From Saccharothrix sp. ALI-22-I (lineage in GTDB: Bacteria > Actinomycetota > Actinomycetes > Mycobacteriales > Pseudonocardiaceae), in the NCBI RefSeq assembly GCF_001984175.1, contig NZ_MTQP01000069.1, positions 1,054,001 to 1,118,000 on the forward strand: 64,000 nucleotides of DNA. Reading direction: 5' to 3'. The position numbers and the translations under genes were made by a program. Below the pieces are notes generated by a model. It did not search any database. It was not told the DNA's origin and saw nothing but the letters and a program-made list of their open reading frames with translations. Positions 1 to 8,142 of the stretch are shown here, piece after piece. The first letter of the stretch is position 1; every line of letters starts with the position of its first letter.

Positions 1-58
1 TTCGCCGCGAGAACGGCCTCCCCGGTCGCCGCCCCGCCGCTCCGGCGACCACTCCCCT

Positions 59-92
59 CTCGGTTCGCCCAGCCACTACCGGGCGAACCGAG
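59..92. terminator. Hairpin terminator downstream of the first binding-protein gene
   Basis: Perfect 12-base inverted repeat: CTCGGTTCGCCC at 59-70 and its complement at 81-92, with a 10-base loop. It starts 27 bases after the stop codon of the minus-strand binding-protein gene. There is no clear U-tract, as is common for actinomycete terminators. It suggests the binding-protein gene ends its transcript here, or that any permease genes further left are expressed at a lower level. Bases 1-58 hold nothing I recognise. Confidence 0.7.
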
Positions 93-118
93 GACGGGGA
101 ACCTCCGGACGGCACGGA

Positions 119-1387
119 TCAACTCGCCTTGTCGGAGGCGGCCAGCTGCGCCACGGCCTCGTCTGCGGTGATCGAGCCGCTGAGCAGTTGCTGTGAAAGG
201 CGACCCATCAGATCGACCGTCTTGGAGGACAAGGCGACGTGCAGGGCGGGCTTGCCGGTCTTGATCCCCGCGGTGATCGTGGTGACGGCCGGGCCGCCGG
301 CGGAGACGTCGATGGTGGTGTCGGATGCGATCGCGCCCGCGTCCGCGTAGAAGGCCTTCAGCGCCTCGGACGACGTCAACGACCGCACCAGGTCGGCGGC
401 GACCTTCGGGTCCTTGGTCCACTTCGCGACCGCGTAGCCGATTCCACCGTCGTACGGCAGGCTCGGGGTCGCCGCGGGGTTGACCACCGGCGCCGCCATG
501 ACGCCGACGTCGTCCGGGTCGAGGAACTCGGCGAAGTCCTTCCAGTGCCCGATGTCGGACATCAGGCCGATGATGTGCGCGGCCTTGCCCGACTGGAAGA
601 CCGCGAACGCGTCGTTGAACATCGCGGTGGAGTTGACCCCGTCGTTGTTCAGGCCGGCGTCGTTGACCTGCTTCCAGAGCTCGAAGATCCGCTTCACGTC
701 CGGCGAGGCCCAGTTCCGCTTTCCGGCGATCCAGTCGTCGTACTCCTGCGGCGCGAGCACCGCCGAACCGACGCTGGACAGGAAGAACTGGATTCCGATG
801 CCTTCCTTGTTGCCCACGCCGAAGCACTTGGCACCCGTCTTGCCGGTGATCGCGCCGCAGTTCTCGACGAAGTCGTCCCACGTCTTGGCGGGCGCCTCGG
901 GGTCCAGTCCCGCCTGTTCGTACAGAGCCTTGTTGTAGTAGAGCGGGTGACCTTGCAGCGTCACCGGCGAGGCATAGGTCTTCCCGTCCCGGGTGAACGC
1001 CTCCCAGCCCGCCAGCCGCTGCTTGTCCTGGGCGACGTACTCGTCCAGCGGCACCAGCGCGTCGACCCGGTCACGGAGCTGACCGCCCCCGTTGAAGAGC
1101 ATGACGTCGGGCCCCTTGCCGGACTGGATCGCCGCCCCGAGCAGCGTGTAGTACTGGTCGAACGGCTGGGCCACGAATTCGACCTCGGTGTCCGGGTGGC
1201 TCTTCGCGAAATCGGCCTTCGCCTTGTCGAGGTACGCGGCCACATTCGCATCGCCGGACTTCCAGTCCCAGACCACCAGCTTGTCGCCCGAACTGCCGGA
1301 GGATCCCGGCGCCGTGGCGCTTCCGCAGCCGGACGCCAGTGCCAGACCCAGGACCAGGGCAGCCGACCACAGTGCGCGCTGCTTCAT
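119..1387 (-). CDS. Sugar ABC transporter substrate-binding lipoprotein
   Basis: 422-residue extracellular solute-binding protein of the MalE-like carbohydrate family (COG1653 type). The N-terminus is a lipoprotein signal with lipobox LASGC (Cys at about residue 21), followed by a Gly/Ser-rich linker and a two-lobed binding protein; DVMLFNGG and YNKALYEQAGLDPEAP are typical of the family. It would catch a mono- or oligosaccharide outside the membrane and pass it to a permease pair. No permease or ATPase gene follows within the window, and a hairpin sits just after the stop, so its partners lie off the left edge or elsewhere. It is divergent from a FadR/GntR regulator across a 157-base gap holding GntR-like operator sequences, so that regulator probably controls it. 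The substrate cannot be read from sequence. Confidence 0.88.
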   Translation of the reverse strand: MKQRALWSAALVLGLALASGCGSATAPGSSGSSGDKLVVWDWKSGDANVAAYLDKAKADFAKSHPDTEVEFVAQPFDQYYTLLGAAIQSGKGPDVMLFNGGGQLRDRVDALVPLDEYVAQDKQRLAGWEAFTRDGKTYASPVTLQGHPLYYNKALYEQAGLDPEAPAKTWDDFVENCGAITGKTGAKCFGVGNKEGIGIQFFLSSVGSAVLAPQEYDDWIAGKRNWASPDVKRIFELWKQVNDAGLNNDGVNSTAMFNDAFAVFQSGKAAHIIGLMSDIGHWKDFAEFLDPDDVGVMAAPVVNPAATPSLPYDGGIGYAVAKWTKDPKVAADLVRSLTSSEALKAFYADAGAIASDTTIDVSAGGPAVTTITAGIKTGKPALHVALSSKTVDLMGRLSQQLLSGSITADEAVAQLAASDKAS

Positions 1388-1458
1388 TGCTGCTCACTTC
1401 CCCAGACGGCGGCCGGGCGATCTACGCGCTCGGCGCGATTGCGGCCACAAACGTAACG

Positions 1459-1478
1459 TCGTATGACGTATGACGTCA
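1459..1478. promoter_or_regulatory. Overlapping FadR/GntR-type operators in the divergent promoter
   Basis: TCGTATGACGT (1459-1469) and ACGTATGACGT (1466-1476) overlap and both resemble the FadR-subfamily half-operator GTnnnAC. The palindrome TGACGTCA (1471-1478) overlaps the second. The cluster lies 72 bases upstream of the binding-protein start and about 67 bases upstream of the regulator start, so one protein could control both directions. The binding assignment is inference. Confidence 0.55.
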
Positions 1479-1544
1479 ACGGTGCTACGTATACTCGCCG
1501 CAGCCCTGAAAGCACCCGGGGCGCATGGCGCAACCGGAGGAAAG

Positions 1545-2318
1545 ATGACCGCAGCGGACCGGCGAGCGGCCGAAGACGCACCCGCACCTCCCGAGTGGGC
1601 GCGTCGACCGGCCAACCTGGCCAAGGCGGTCACCGCGGAACTCGTGGGGCGCATCGTCCGGGGCGTCCACCCCTCCGGGACGTCCTTGCCGCCCGAGCCC
1701 GCACTCGGCGCGACCTTCTCGGTCAGCCGGACCGTCATCCGCGAAGCGGTGAAGATCCTCCAGGAGAAGGGCCTGGTCCAGGTGCGCCAAGGCGCCGGCA
1801 CCATGGTCACCCCGCCCGCGATGTGGAACATGCTGGACGAACTCGTCCTCGCGGCCACCATCGCCGAAGACGAAACGCTGGCCGTGCTCGACGATCTCGT
1901 GGTCACCCGGCGGCTCCTCGAATCGGACATGGCCCAGGTCGCCGCCCGCACGGCCGACCAGGACACGATCGACCGGCTACGCGCCCTCGTGGACCGGATG
2001 GACCAACTCGTCGACGACCCCATCGCCTACCGCGAGCAGGACCGCGCCTTCCACGACACGATCATGCAGGCGTCGGGCAACCGCATCGCCCGGGGCGTCG
2101 TGCGCTCTCTGGAGAGCCAGGTCATCAACACCGCCCGCTACACGGGCAGAAGCGAACGCGCCCTGTGCGTGGCGTCCAACCAAGGACACCGCCGGATCTA
2201 CGAACGGATCGCGGCACACGACCCGGCAGGCGCCGCCGAAGCCATGTTCACCCACATCACCGAAGCGTGGTTGGTGCGCCGTACCGACAACGGAGACCCG
2301 AGCCGCCTGGAGCGCTAG
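1545..2318 (+). CDS. FadR/GntR-family transcriptional regulator
   Basis: 257-residue regulator with an N-terminal winged helix (about residues 25-95; LGATFSVSRTVIREAVKILQ is the recognition-helix region) and a C-terminal all-helical FCD ligand domain (RAFHDTIMQASGNR, then QGHRRIYERIAAHDPAGA). I chose the ATG at 1545 because GGAGGAAAG lies directly before it. The frame is open further upstream to 1470, but that stretch overlaps the operator. It is divergent from the sugar-binding protein, so control of that gene and itself is likely. FCD regulators usually sense small acids such as sugar acids. A short hairpin (GCCGCCT 2302-2308, AGGCGGC 2317-2323) overlaps the stop codon. Confidence 0.88.
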   Translation: MTAADRRAAEDAPAPPEWARRPANLAKAVTAELVGRIVRGVHPSGTSLPPEPALGATFSVSRTVIREAVKILQEKGLVQVRQGAGTMVTPPAMWNMLDELVLAATIAEDETLAVLDDLVVTRRLLESDMAQVAARTADQDTIDRLRALVDRMDQLVDDPIAYREQDRAFHDTIMQASGNRIARGVVRSLESQVINTARYTGRSERALCVASNQGHRRIYERIAAHDPAGAAEAMFTHITEAWLVRRTDNGDPSRLER

Positions 2319-2578
2319 GCGGCCACTCGGCGACATCACCCCCTCGCGCGGCACTCCGCTGAGTCGTCGCCATGCGCACGGCCGACGGGTGCGGCCAGCA
2401 TACCGATCCGACGCCCGACGGGGAACGATGAGTAGTACTTACTCGATCAACTGCGAGTAGCTTCCCGGCGAAACGGACCAGATGGCCGAACGAGCGCTAC
2501 TGCTCCGGAAAATAGGCATGCTCGTTCCCTTGACGACACGGCCGCTCACAGGCTGTCATGGTTAGCCAGGACCACGGC

Positions 2579-2599
2579 TCGATGAGTCAGACTCATCGA
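2579..2599. promoter_or_regulatory. Perfect 21-base palindrome, probable operator
   Basis: Arms TCGATGAGTC (2579-2588) and GACTCATCGA (2590-2599) around a single central A. No U-tract or GC-rich stem suggests a terminator, so an operator is the better reading. The cognate protein is unknown; I did not find the full palindrome elsewhere in the window. Confidence 0.5.
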
Positions 2600-2761
2600 C
2601 AGGAGATCCAGCTCGTCGGACTCCGGCCCACGAGCACCACAACGTAGTGGAGCAGCTCATGCCACAACGGCCGAACGGCCGCGCACCCTGTGCGCCCCGA
2701 ACCGGCGGCCCCGGCTGACGGGCGGCTGACGAACGGCCGTCGCGCGAAGCTTCACCAGCTC

Positions 2762-2775
2762 TGGGAGCGCTCCCG
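2762..2775. promoter_or_regulatory. CebR-like operator TGGGAGCGCTCCCG
   Basis: This differs by one base from the cellulose-utilisation operator TGGGAGCGCTCCCA known from Streptomyces CebR. It sits about 95 bases before the LacI-family gene at 2871, where autoregulatory sites are common. The reverse complement of exactly this sequence occurs at 22776-22789 before the secreted sugar-dehydrogenase operon. Confidence 0.7.
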
Positions 2776-2870
2776 GTGGCCCAGCTGTCGATCCGAACGG
2801 CCCCATCCCTTGTTGTGCATGCACCGGTCGCCGTGCACCGGCGGCCGGACTCGGCGAACGGAGGTCCACG

Positions 2871-3926
2871 TTGGGCGCACGACGGGTCACCTTGGCCGAT
2901 GTGGCCAAGGTGGTCGGCGTCTCCCAAACCACCGTGTCCCTGGTCTTATCGGGGCGCGGCCGCGACCTGCGGATCTCCGAGGAGATGCAGCGCCGGGTCC
3001 GCGAAGCGGCGACGGAGTTGGAATACCGCCGCAACCGGGTCTCGATGGGACAACGCGGGGCGAGGACGCAGACGATCGCCTTCGTGTCCGATTCCGTCGC
3101 CAGTTCACGACTCGCGGGCCACATGATCAAAGGTGCGCTGGGCGCGGCCCGCAGGCACGGCGTCACGCTGTTGTTCGGTGAGACCGAGGGCGATGCCGGC
3201 TTTCAGCGCACGTTGATCGAGACGATGCACGACTACCACGTCGACGGCATCATCCTCGCCTCGGTGCACACCAGGACGATCAGCATCCCGACCGAACTCG
3301 CCACCGGACCCGCGGTACTGCTCAACCTGCTGCCCCGGGAGCCGTCACCGCTCGTCTCCGTCCTGCCCGACGAGGTCCAAGCCGGCCGCGCCGCCGCACG
3401 CGTGCTCCTCGACGCCGGCCACGCCGAGGGCATCCACCTCATCGGCGTCGGCCCGTCCGGGGACGACGTCCCTGCGGGCCGGACCGCGGCGTTCGACCGG
3501 CTCACCGGTATCCGCCAGGAGCTCGGTGAAGTGGGCGTCGAGGTGGAGAGCGGACACCCGTGCCGCTGGTGGCTGCCGAAGTACGGCTTCGAGGCGACCC
3601 GGGACCTGTTGGCCAAGGCACGTCCCCGCGCGTTGATCTGCCTCGACGACCGACTCGCGCTCGGCGCCTACCAGGCACTGCAGGACGCCGGCCTCACCGT
3701 GCCCGACGACGTCTCCGTCGTCTCCTTCGACGACCACCCCATCGCCTCCTGGCTGCGCCCCGGCCTCACCACCGTCGCCCTCCCGCACCACGACCTCGGT
3801 GCGAAGGCCGTCGACCTCCTCTTCGCCGACACCGATCACCCCGACCTGGACCGCGTGCACCGGGGCAGCACCCACCGCGTCCCGATGCCCGTCCGCCACC
3901 GGGATTCCGTGGCGCCGCCTCGATGA
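2871..3926 (+). CDS. LacI-family regulator with a TTA codon in its DNA-binding domain
   Basis: 351 residues from a TTG start, supported by GGAGG at 2860-2864, six bases upstream. The helix-turn-helix (TLADVAKVVGVSQTTVSLVL, residues 7-26) and hinge are followed by a periplasmic-binding-protein-like sugar sensor (about residues 65-340; VPDDVSVVSFDDHPIASWLRPGLTTV is the usual LacI signature). Leu26 is encoded by TTA (2946-2948), a codon rare in such genomes and read by the developmental tRNA bldA in Streptomyces, so translation may be stage-dependent. The CebR-like box upstream suggests autoregulation, and the same box before the operon at 22.6 kb suggests a second target. It converges with the large minus-strand operon. 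Confidence 0.92.
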   Translation: MGARRVTLADVAKVVGVSQTTVSLVLSGRGRDLRISEEMQRRVREAATELEYRRNRVSMGQRGARTQTIAFVSDSVASSRLAGHMIKGALGAARRHGVTLLFGETEGDAGFQRTLIETMHDYHVDGIILASVHTRTISIPTELATGPAVLLNLLPREPSPLVSVLPDEVQAGRAAARVLLDAGHAEGIHLIGVGPSGDDVPAGRTAAFDRLTGIRQELGEVGVEVESGHPCRWWLPKYGFEATRDLLAKARPRALICLDDRLALGAYQALQDAGLTVPDDVSVVSFDDHPIASWLRPGLTTVALPHHDLGAKAVDLLFADTDHPDLDRVHRGSTHRVPMPVRHRDSVAPPR

Positions 3927-3948
3927 GCCGAGCACCCGCCACGCGGAT

Positions 3949-3969
3949 CGGGTGAGGCGAGATCACCCG
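3949..3969. terminator. Small bidirectional hairpin between convergent genes
   Basis: CGGGTGA (3949-3955) and TCACCCG (3963-3969) pair perfectly around a 7-base loop. The second arm includes the stop codon of the minus-strand isomerase. It could end both the LacI transcript and the eleven-gene operon. Confidence 0.5.
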
Positions 3970-4814
3970 CTGAACGGTGCGACGGCGTCGCGCAGGAACG
4001 TCAGCCCCCCGGTGGCGAGGGCGTCGGGCGAACTCGCCAACGGCCGCCAGATCGAAGCGGCCGTCGCGATGGTGGCGTTGTCCGGCGTGAACGACTCGAT
4101 GCACAGCGGACCGCGGTAGCCGGCATCGGCCAGCGCCCGCAACAACGCGGGCCAGTCCTGGTGGTCGGCACCCGGCGTGCCGCGATCGTTGGCGCACACT
4201 TGGACGTGCGCGATCCGTTCGCCCGCGGCCCGGATGGCCGCGACCGGCGATGATTCCTCGATGTTCATGTGGTAGGTGTCCAGCGCCAGGCCGCAGCCCT
4301 CCTCGGGCAGTCCGTCCAGCGCCTCCAGGGCCTGCCCGACCGTGTTGAGCAGGCTGGTCTCGTAGCGGTTCAACGGCTCCACCGCGATGCGGACGCCCTT
4401 CGACGCCGCGTGCTCGACCACCGGGGCGAGGTTCTCGCGCAGCTGGGCGTAGACCTGCGACCGGTTCCCGATCCGCCACGTGCGGCCCGTCGCGCTGTAG
4501 GCCGGTCCGGCCGCCACGCCGCTGCCGACGATCGCCGCGACGTCCACCACGTGCCGCAGGTAGTCCTGGGTCTCGGCGACGGTGTCGGATTCCACCAGGT
4601 CCCGACCGGGCGCCATGGCGAGGCACACGGAGGCCTTCAGGTCCAGGGCCGCCAGCAGTTCGGCCGCCCGGTGCGGGTCCCAGTCGCCCGGGTGCTCCAC
4701 CGGCAGCTCGATGACGTCGAAGCCCCACTCGCGGATGCGCGGCGCGAGCCCCGCCAGCACGTCGTCGGTGAGCGGTGACGCCCAGACCCAGGTGCTGACG
4801 CCGATGTCCCACAT
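3963..4814 (-). CDS. Sugar phosphate isomerase/epimerase (xylose-isomerase-like TIM barrel)
   Basis: 283-residue TIM barrel of the AP-endonuclease-2 family, which includes IolE, IolI, hydroxypyruvate isomerase and tagatose epimerases. Visible features are the N-terminal strand GVSTWVWASPL, the metal-site region IAVEPLNRYETSLLNTV, the conserved LDTYHMNIEE motif and IESFTPDN near the end. The motifs fit a divalent-metal isomerase or epimerase acting on a keto-sugar or inosose. It is the last gene of the ebo-like operon, 12 bases after the phosphodiesterase. It is the third protein of this fold in the operon, along with the EboE homologue and the N-terminal half of the EboA fusion. The substrate is unknown. 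Confidence 0.85.
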   Translation of the reverse strand: MWDIGVSTWVWASPLTDDVLAGLAPRIREWGFDVIELPVEHPGDWDPHRAAELLAALDLKASVCLAMAPGRDLVESDTVAETQDYLRHVVDVAAIVGSGVAAGPAYSATGRTWRIGNRSQVYAQLRENLAPVVEHAASKGVRIAVEPLNRYETSLLNTVGQALEALDGLPEEGCGLALDTYHMNIEESSPVAAIRAAGERIAHVQVCANDRGTPGADHQDWPALLRALADAGYRGPLCIESFTPDNATIATAASIWRPLASSPDALATGGLTFLRDAVAPFSG

Positions 4815-4826
4815 GTGCCTGATTCC

Positions 4827-6212
4827 TCACTGCCGCGCGGGCGGACCGCTGATCCCTTGGAGTGCCAGCAGGAAGTCGCGAACGTCGGTGGCCGCCAGTC
4901 GCCCGTCGCGCTCGACCGATCGCGGCACGGCTGCCGGGTCGGAGCACAGCAGCACGGGGCCGTCGGCGGCCACGTCCGGGAGCCTGCCGTGCGTGCCGCG
5001 CACGCACGACGGGTCCAGGGGCACCACGTTCATCGCATACCGCAGGCCGAGCTTCTTGCGTGCCAGGTTCAACCCCGCCTTGACCTTGGCCAGTGGGTCG
5101 GCCGGGTCGAAGAACAGCTCGGCGGGGTCGTAGCCGGGTTTGCGGTGGATGTCCACGCCGCGCGCGAAGTCGGGCGCACGGCTGTCGTCGGTCCAGTAGT
5201 AGTAGGTGAACCAGGCGTCCGGTTCGGCGACCGCGATCAGCTCGCCGGAACGCTCGTGGTCGAGCCCCACCTTCGCCTGTGCGTCCCGGTCGTGCACCAC
5301 GTCCACCCCGGGCAGTTCGTCGAGCACGGCGCGGGTCTTGGCCAGGTCCGCGGGATCGGCGACGTAGACGTGCGCGATCTGGTGGTCGGCCACGGCGAAC
5401 GCGCGGGACGTCCACGGGTCCAGGTACTCCATGCCGGCCTGCTCGTAGACCTCCAGCAGCCCTGCCGCCCGCAACGCCCGGTTGACGTCGACCGGCCTGC
5501 GCGCATCGGTGATGCCGTACTCCGACAGCGCGACGATCGTCGCGTCGGAGTCCAGGAGCGGCTTGAGCGCCTTGTCCACGTCGGCCGCGGCTTTGATCGC
5601 CTGCGGTGACGAGGGCCCGAACCGCTGCAGGTCGTAGTCCAGGTGCGGCACGTAGACCAGCACCAGGTCGGGTCGGTGGTCGGCCAGGACCTTCACGGCC
5701 GCGCCGACGATCCACTCGCTGGAGGCCAGGGAGGCGGTGGGGCCCCAGTACTGGAACAGCGGGAACTCGCCCAGGGCCCCGGTGAGCCGGTCGTGCAGGT
5801 CGGGTGGGCGGACGTAGCAGTCGGGCGACTTGCGGCCGTCCGCGTGGTAGATCGGCCTCGGGGTGACGGTGATGTCGGTGGTCGCCCCCATGGCGTACCA
5901 CCAGCAGACGTTCGCGGCCGTGTAGCCGGGGTGGACGCGCCGTGCGGTCTCCCACAGCTTCTCACCCCCGACCAGCCGGTTGTGCTGGCGCCACAGGTGG
6001 ATCTCGCCGAGGTCGCGGAAGTACCACCCGTTGCCCACGATGCCGTGCCGGGCGGGGGTGAGCCCGGTGAGCAGGGTCGCCTGGGCGCTGCACGTGACGG
6101 CGGGCAGCACCGTGCCCAGTTCGGCCTGCCAGCCCAGGCCCGCGAGGTTGGGCATGTGCTTGAGGAGCGCCGGCGTCATGCCGACCACGTCCACGACCAC
6201 CAGTGGTTTCAC
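4827..6212 (-). CDS. EboF-like nucleotide pyrophosphatase/phosphodiesterase
   Basis: 461-residue alkaline-phosphatase-superfamily enzyme (type I phosphodiesterase/nucleotide pyrophosphatase). The N-terminus VVDVVGMTPALLKHMPNL carries the first metal Asp; CSAQATLLTGLTPARHG holds the likely Thr/Ser nucleophile region; YVPHLDYDLQRFG and VVALSEYGITDA supply further metal ligands. No signal peptide is seen, so it is probably cytoplasmic. I chose the GTG at 6212, which gives a GTGA overlap with the upstream EboE-like gene; the open frame continues further upstream but that overlaps the neighbour. In ebo clusters this family corresponds to EboF, a component of unknown substrate. It would hydrolyse a phosphodiester or phosphate ester on the cluster's metabolite. 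Confidence 0.85.
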   Translation of the reverse strand: MKPLVVVDVVGMTPALLKHMPNLAGLGWQAELGTVLPAVTCSAQATLLTGLTPARHGIVGNGWYFRDLGEIHLWRQHNRLVGGEKLWETARRVHPGYTAANVCWWYAMGATTDITVTPRPIYHADGRKSPDCYVRPPDLHDRLTGALGEFPLFQYWGPTASLASSEWIVGAAVKVLADHRPDLVLVYVPHLDYDLQRFGPSSPQAIKAAADVDKALKPLLDSDATIVALSEYGITDARRPVDVNRALRAAGLLEVYEQAGMEYLDPWTSRAFAVADHQIAHVYVADPADLAKTRAVLDELPGVDVVHDRDAQAKVGLDHERSGELIAVAEPDAWFTYYYWTDDSRAPDFARGVDIHRKPGYDPAELFFDPADPLAKVKAGLNLARKKLGLRYAMNVVPLDPSCVRGTHGRLPDVAADGPVLLCSDPAAVPRSVERDGRLAATDVRDFLLALQGISGPPARQ

Positions 6213-7288
6213 GCCGATACCCCCGTCCAGAGGTGGTCCCGGGCCCATCGCAGTTCCGCGGCGATCCCGTCGGTCAGGTCGCCCGCGTCCGCGAGCACGT
6301 TCCACGTGTAGGTCTCCACCTCGACGTGGGTGTCGGGCTCCACCGCCGCCATGGCGGCCACCAGCACGTCCGTGGTCGAACGCAGCGGTGCGGGCTGGAC
6401 GTGCAGCGGCATGTGGAAGTGCACCCGCCACGGGTGCCGCGCGGGCAGGGTCGCGAACGCGTCCGGCAGGTCGTCCGCGGCCAGCACGCCGTCCGGCGTG
6501 TTCTCCCGGACCTGGTGCAGGTAGCGGGGTTCGACATAGGCGGCGACGGCACGCCGGCCTTCCTCGCTGCCGGGTTCCGCGACCTCCAGGGCGGCGGACG
6601 CCTGCACCTTGACGATCGACAACCCGGCCGCACGGATCGCCGCGACCGTTGCCGCCGGGTCGGCGAACGACACCGCGAGGTGACACGTGTCCAGGCAGAT
6701 GCCGACGTACTCGGGGTCGACGCGACCGGCCAGCCACGCCACCGCGTCCGCGACGGTGTCCAGCACGCAGCCGGGTTCGGGCTCGACCGCGAGCCTGATC
6801 GGCCGGTCGCCACTCCCCCGCAACCTGCGGGTCAGTTCGGTCAGCGCGGCCTCGGCGACCGCGTCGTCGCGGTCGCCCCACGGCTCACGCCACGCCAGCG
6901 GCAACGTCGAGATGCTGCCGTACGAGGCGGAGTCGGGCATCAGGTCGGCGAGGACGGTGGCGCAGTCGGCGGTGTAGGCCAGGCGCCGCGGGTCGGCCCA
7001 GCTCGGCCGGTACACGGCGTGCTTGACCACCTCGCCGTGGAAGTCGCCGTACGGGAAGGCGTTGAGCGTGCTGACGGTCAGCCCCCGGGCGGCGAGCTCG
7101 GCCCGCAGCCCGAGCCGCGCGGACCTGTCCTCGGCCAGTCCGCGCGCGACCGACGCGGGCAGCCACAGGCCCAGCGGGAGGGTGTCCACACCCAGTCGCG
7201 CCCGCACGCCGACCGCGTGGCGGTCGAGTTGGTCGAGGATGCCGGGGAGGTCGTTCGCCGGGTGGACGTTCGTGCAGTACGCGATCAC
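6209..7288 (-). CDS. EboE-like metabolite-traffic TIM-barrel protein
   Basis: 359-residue xylose-isomerase-like TIM barrel beginning IAYCTNVHPANDLPGILDQL. The opening CTNVHP and the length (about 360-400) fit the EboE family better than ordinary sugar isomerases. Further features are LAVEPEPGCVLDT, ICLDTCHLAVSF (metal-binding Asp and His) and VHFHMPLHV. GTG at 7288 overlaps the TatD-like gene by GTGA, and the 3' end overlaps the phosphodiesterase by four bases, so the three are translationally coupled. In Nostoc the ebo operon is needed to move a scytonemin precursor to the periplasm, but the reaction catalysed by EboE is not established. The family call rests on motif recognition without an alignment. 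Confidence 0.82.
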   Translation of the reverse strand: MIAYCTNVHPANDLPGILDQLDRHAVGVRARLGVDTLPLGLWLPASVARGLAEDRSARLGLRAELAARGLTVSTLNAFPYGDFHGEVVKHAVYRPSWADPRRLAYTADCATVLADLMPDSASYGSISTLPLAWREPWGDRDDAVAEAALTELTRRLRGSGDRPIRLAVEPEPGCVLDTVADAVAWLAGRVDPEYVGICLDTCHLAVSFADPAATVAAIRAAGLSIVKVQASAALEVAEPGSEEGRRAVAAYVEPRYLHQVRENTPDGVLAADDLPDAFATLPARHPWRVHFHMPLHVQPAPLRSTTDVLVAAMAAVEPDTHVEVETYTWNVLADAGDLTDGIAAELRWARDHLWTGVSA

Positions 7289-8142
7289 CGGCGTTCGCCC
7301 CTCAGGACCGAGTTCCCGGTGGCGGTGTCGGTCGCGCCGGCGGTGGCCGGGTCGAGCAGGAGCCGTCCGCTCTGGCCGTAGAAGTCCACCGGGTTGCGCC
7401 ACAACACGGTGTCGACCTCGGACTCGTCGAACCCGGCTTCGAGCATCGCGAGACCGGTTGACCGGGTCTTCAGCGGGTCCGAGCGGCCCCAGTCGGCGGC
7501 GGAGTTCACCAGCACCCGTTCGGTGCCGTACTCGGCGAGCAGCGCCACCATCCGCGCCTCGTCCATCTTGGTGTCCGGGTAGATGGAGAACCCCATCCAG
7601 CACCCCGAGTCCGCGACCGCGCCCACGGTCGTCTCGTTGAGGTGGTCGACCAGGACCCGTTGCGGCGGGATGCCCGACTCGCGGACCACGTCCAGCGTCC
7701 GCAGCGTGCCGGCCAGCTTGTCCCGGTGCGGGGTGTGCACGAGTACCGGGAGGTCGTGCCGGGCGGCCAGCTCCAGCTGGCGGGCGAACGCGTCGTCCTC
7801 CTCCGGCGTCATCGAGTCGTACCCGACCTCCCCGACCGCGACGACCCCGTCCTTGACGAGGTAGTGCGACAGGTGTTCCAGCACGCCGGTGCACCGCGGG
7901 TCGTTGGCCTCCTTGGGGTTCAGCGCGATCGCGCAGTGGTGGGCGATGCCGAACTGCGCCGCGCGGAACCGCTCCCACCCCACCAGAGCGTCGAAGTAGT
8001 CGAGGAACGACCCCACGTTCGTGCGCGGTTGCCCCAGCCAGAACGCCGGCTCCACCAGCGCTCGCACCCCGGCCGCGTACATGGCCTCGTAGTCGTCGGT
8101 GGTGCGCGACGTCATGTGGATGTGCGGGTCGAAGATGCGCAT
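7285..8142 (-). CDS. EboB-like TatD-family metal-dependent hydrolase
   Basis: 285-residue TatD/amidohydrolase-type TIM barrel. FDPHIHMTSR at the N-terminus gives the HxH metal pair; VGEVGYDSMTPEE carries a metal-bridging Glu; VLVHTPHRDK and LVDHLNETT supply further His ligands; NSAADWGRSDPL ends the barrel with a metal-binding Asp. TatD proteins are nucleases or hydrolases of uncertain substrate, and this subgroup accompanies EboA, EboC and EboE in ebo clusters. ATG at 8142 overlaps the stop of the EboA fusion (TGATG), and the 3' end overlaps the next gene by four bases. It is cytoplasmic, with no signal peptide. Confidence 0.87.
   Translation of the reverse strand: MRIFDPHIHMTSRTTDDYEAMYAAGVRALVEPAFWLGQPRTNVGSFLDYFDALVGWERFRAAQFGIAHHCAIALNPKEANDPRCTGVLEHLSHYLVKDGVVAVGEVGYDSMTPEEDDAFARQLELAARHDLPVLVHTPHRDKLAGTLRTLDVVRESGIPPQRVLVDHLNETTVGAVADSGCWMGFSIYPDTKMDEARMVALLAEYGTERVLVNSAADWGRSDPLKTRSTGLAMLEAGFDESEVDTVLWRNPVDFYGQSGRLLLDPATAGATDTATGNSVLRGERR

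Larger units (their letters stand above)
2319..2870. other. Gene-free regulatory stretch before the LacI gene
   Basis: I find no convincing coding frame here. It holds GAGTA-GTACT-TACTC (2430-2444), a perfect 10-base-arm palindrome at 2579-2599 and a CebR-like box at 2762-2775. The octamer CGATGAGT occurs at both 2427-2434 and 2580-2587, hinting that the first two sites bind the same protein. Confidence 0.6.

Noticed and set aside
1470..1544. Upstream in-frame start for the GntR gene at 1470
   Set aside because: It overlaps the operator cluster and has no ribosome site, whereas ATG 1545 directly follows GGAGGAAAG.
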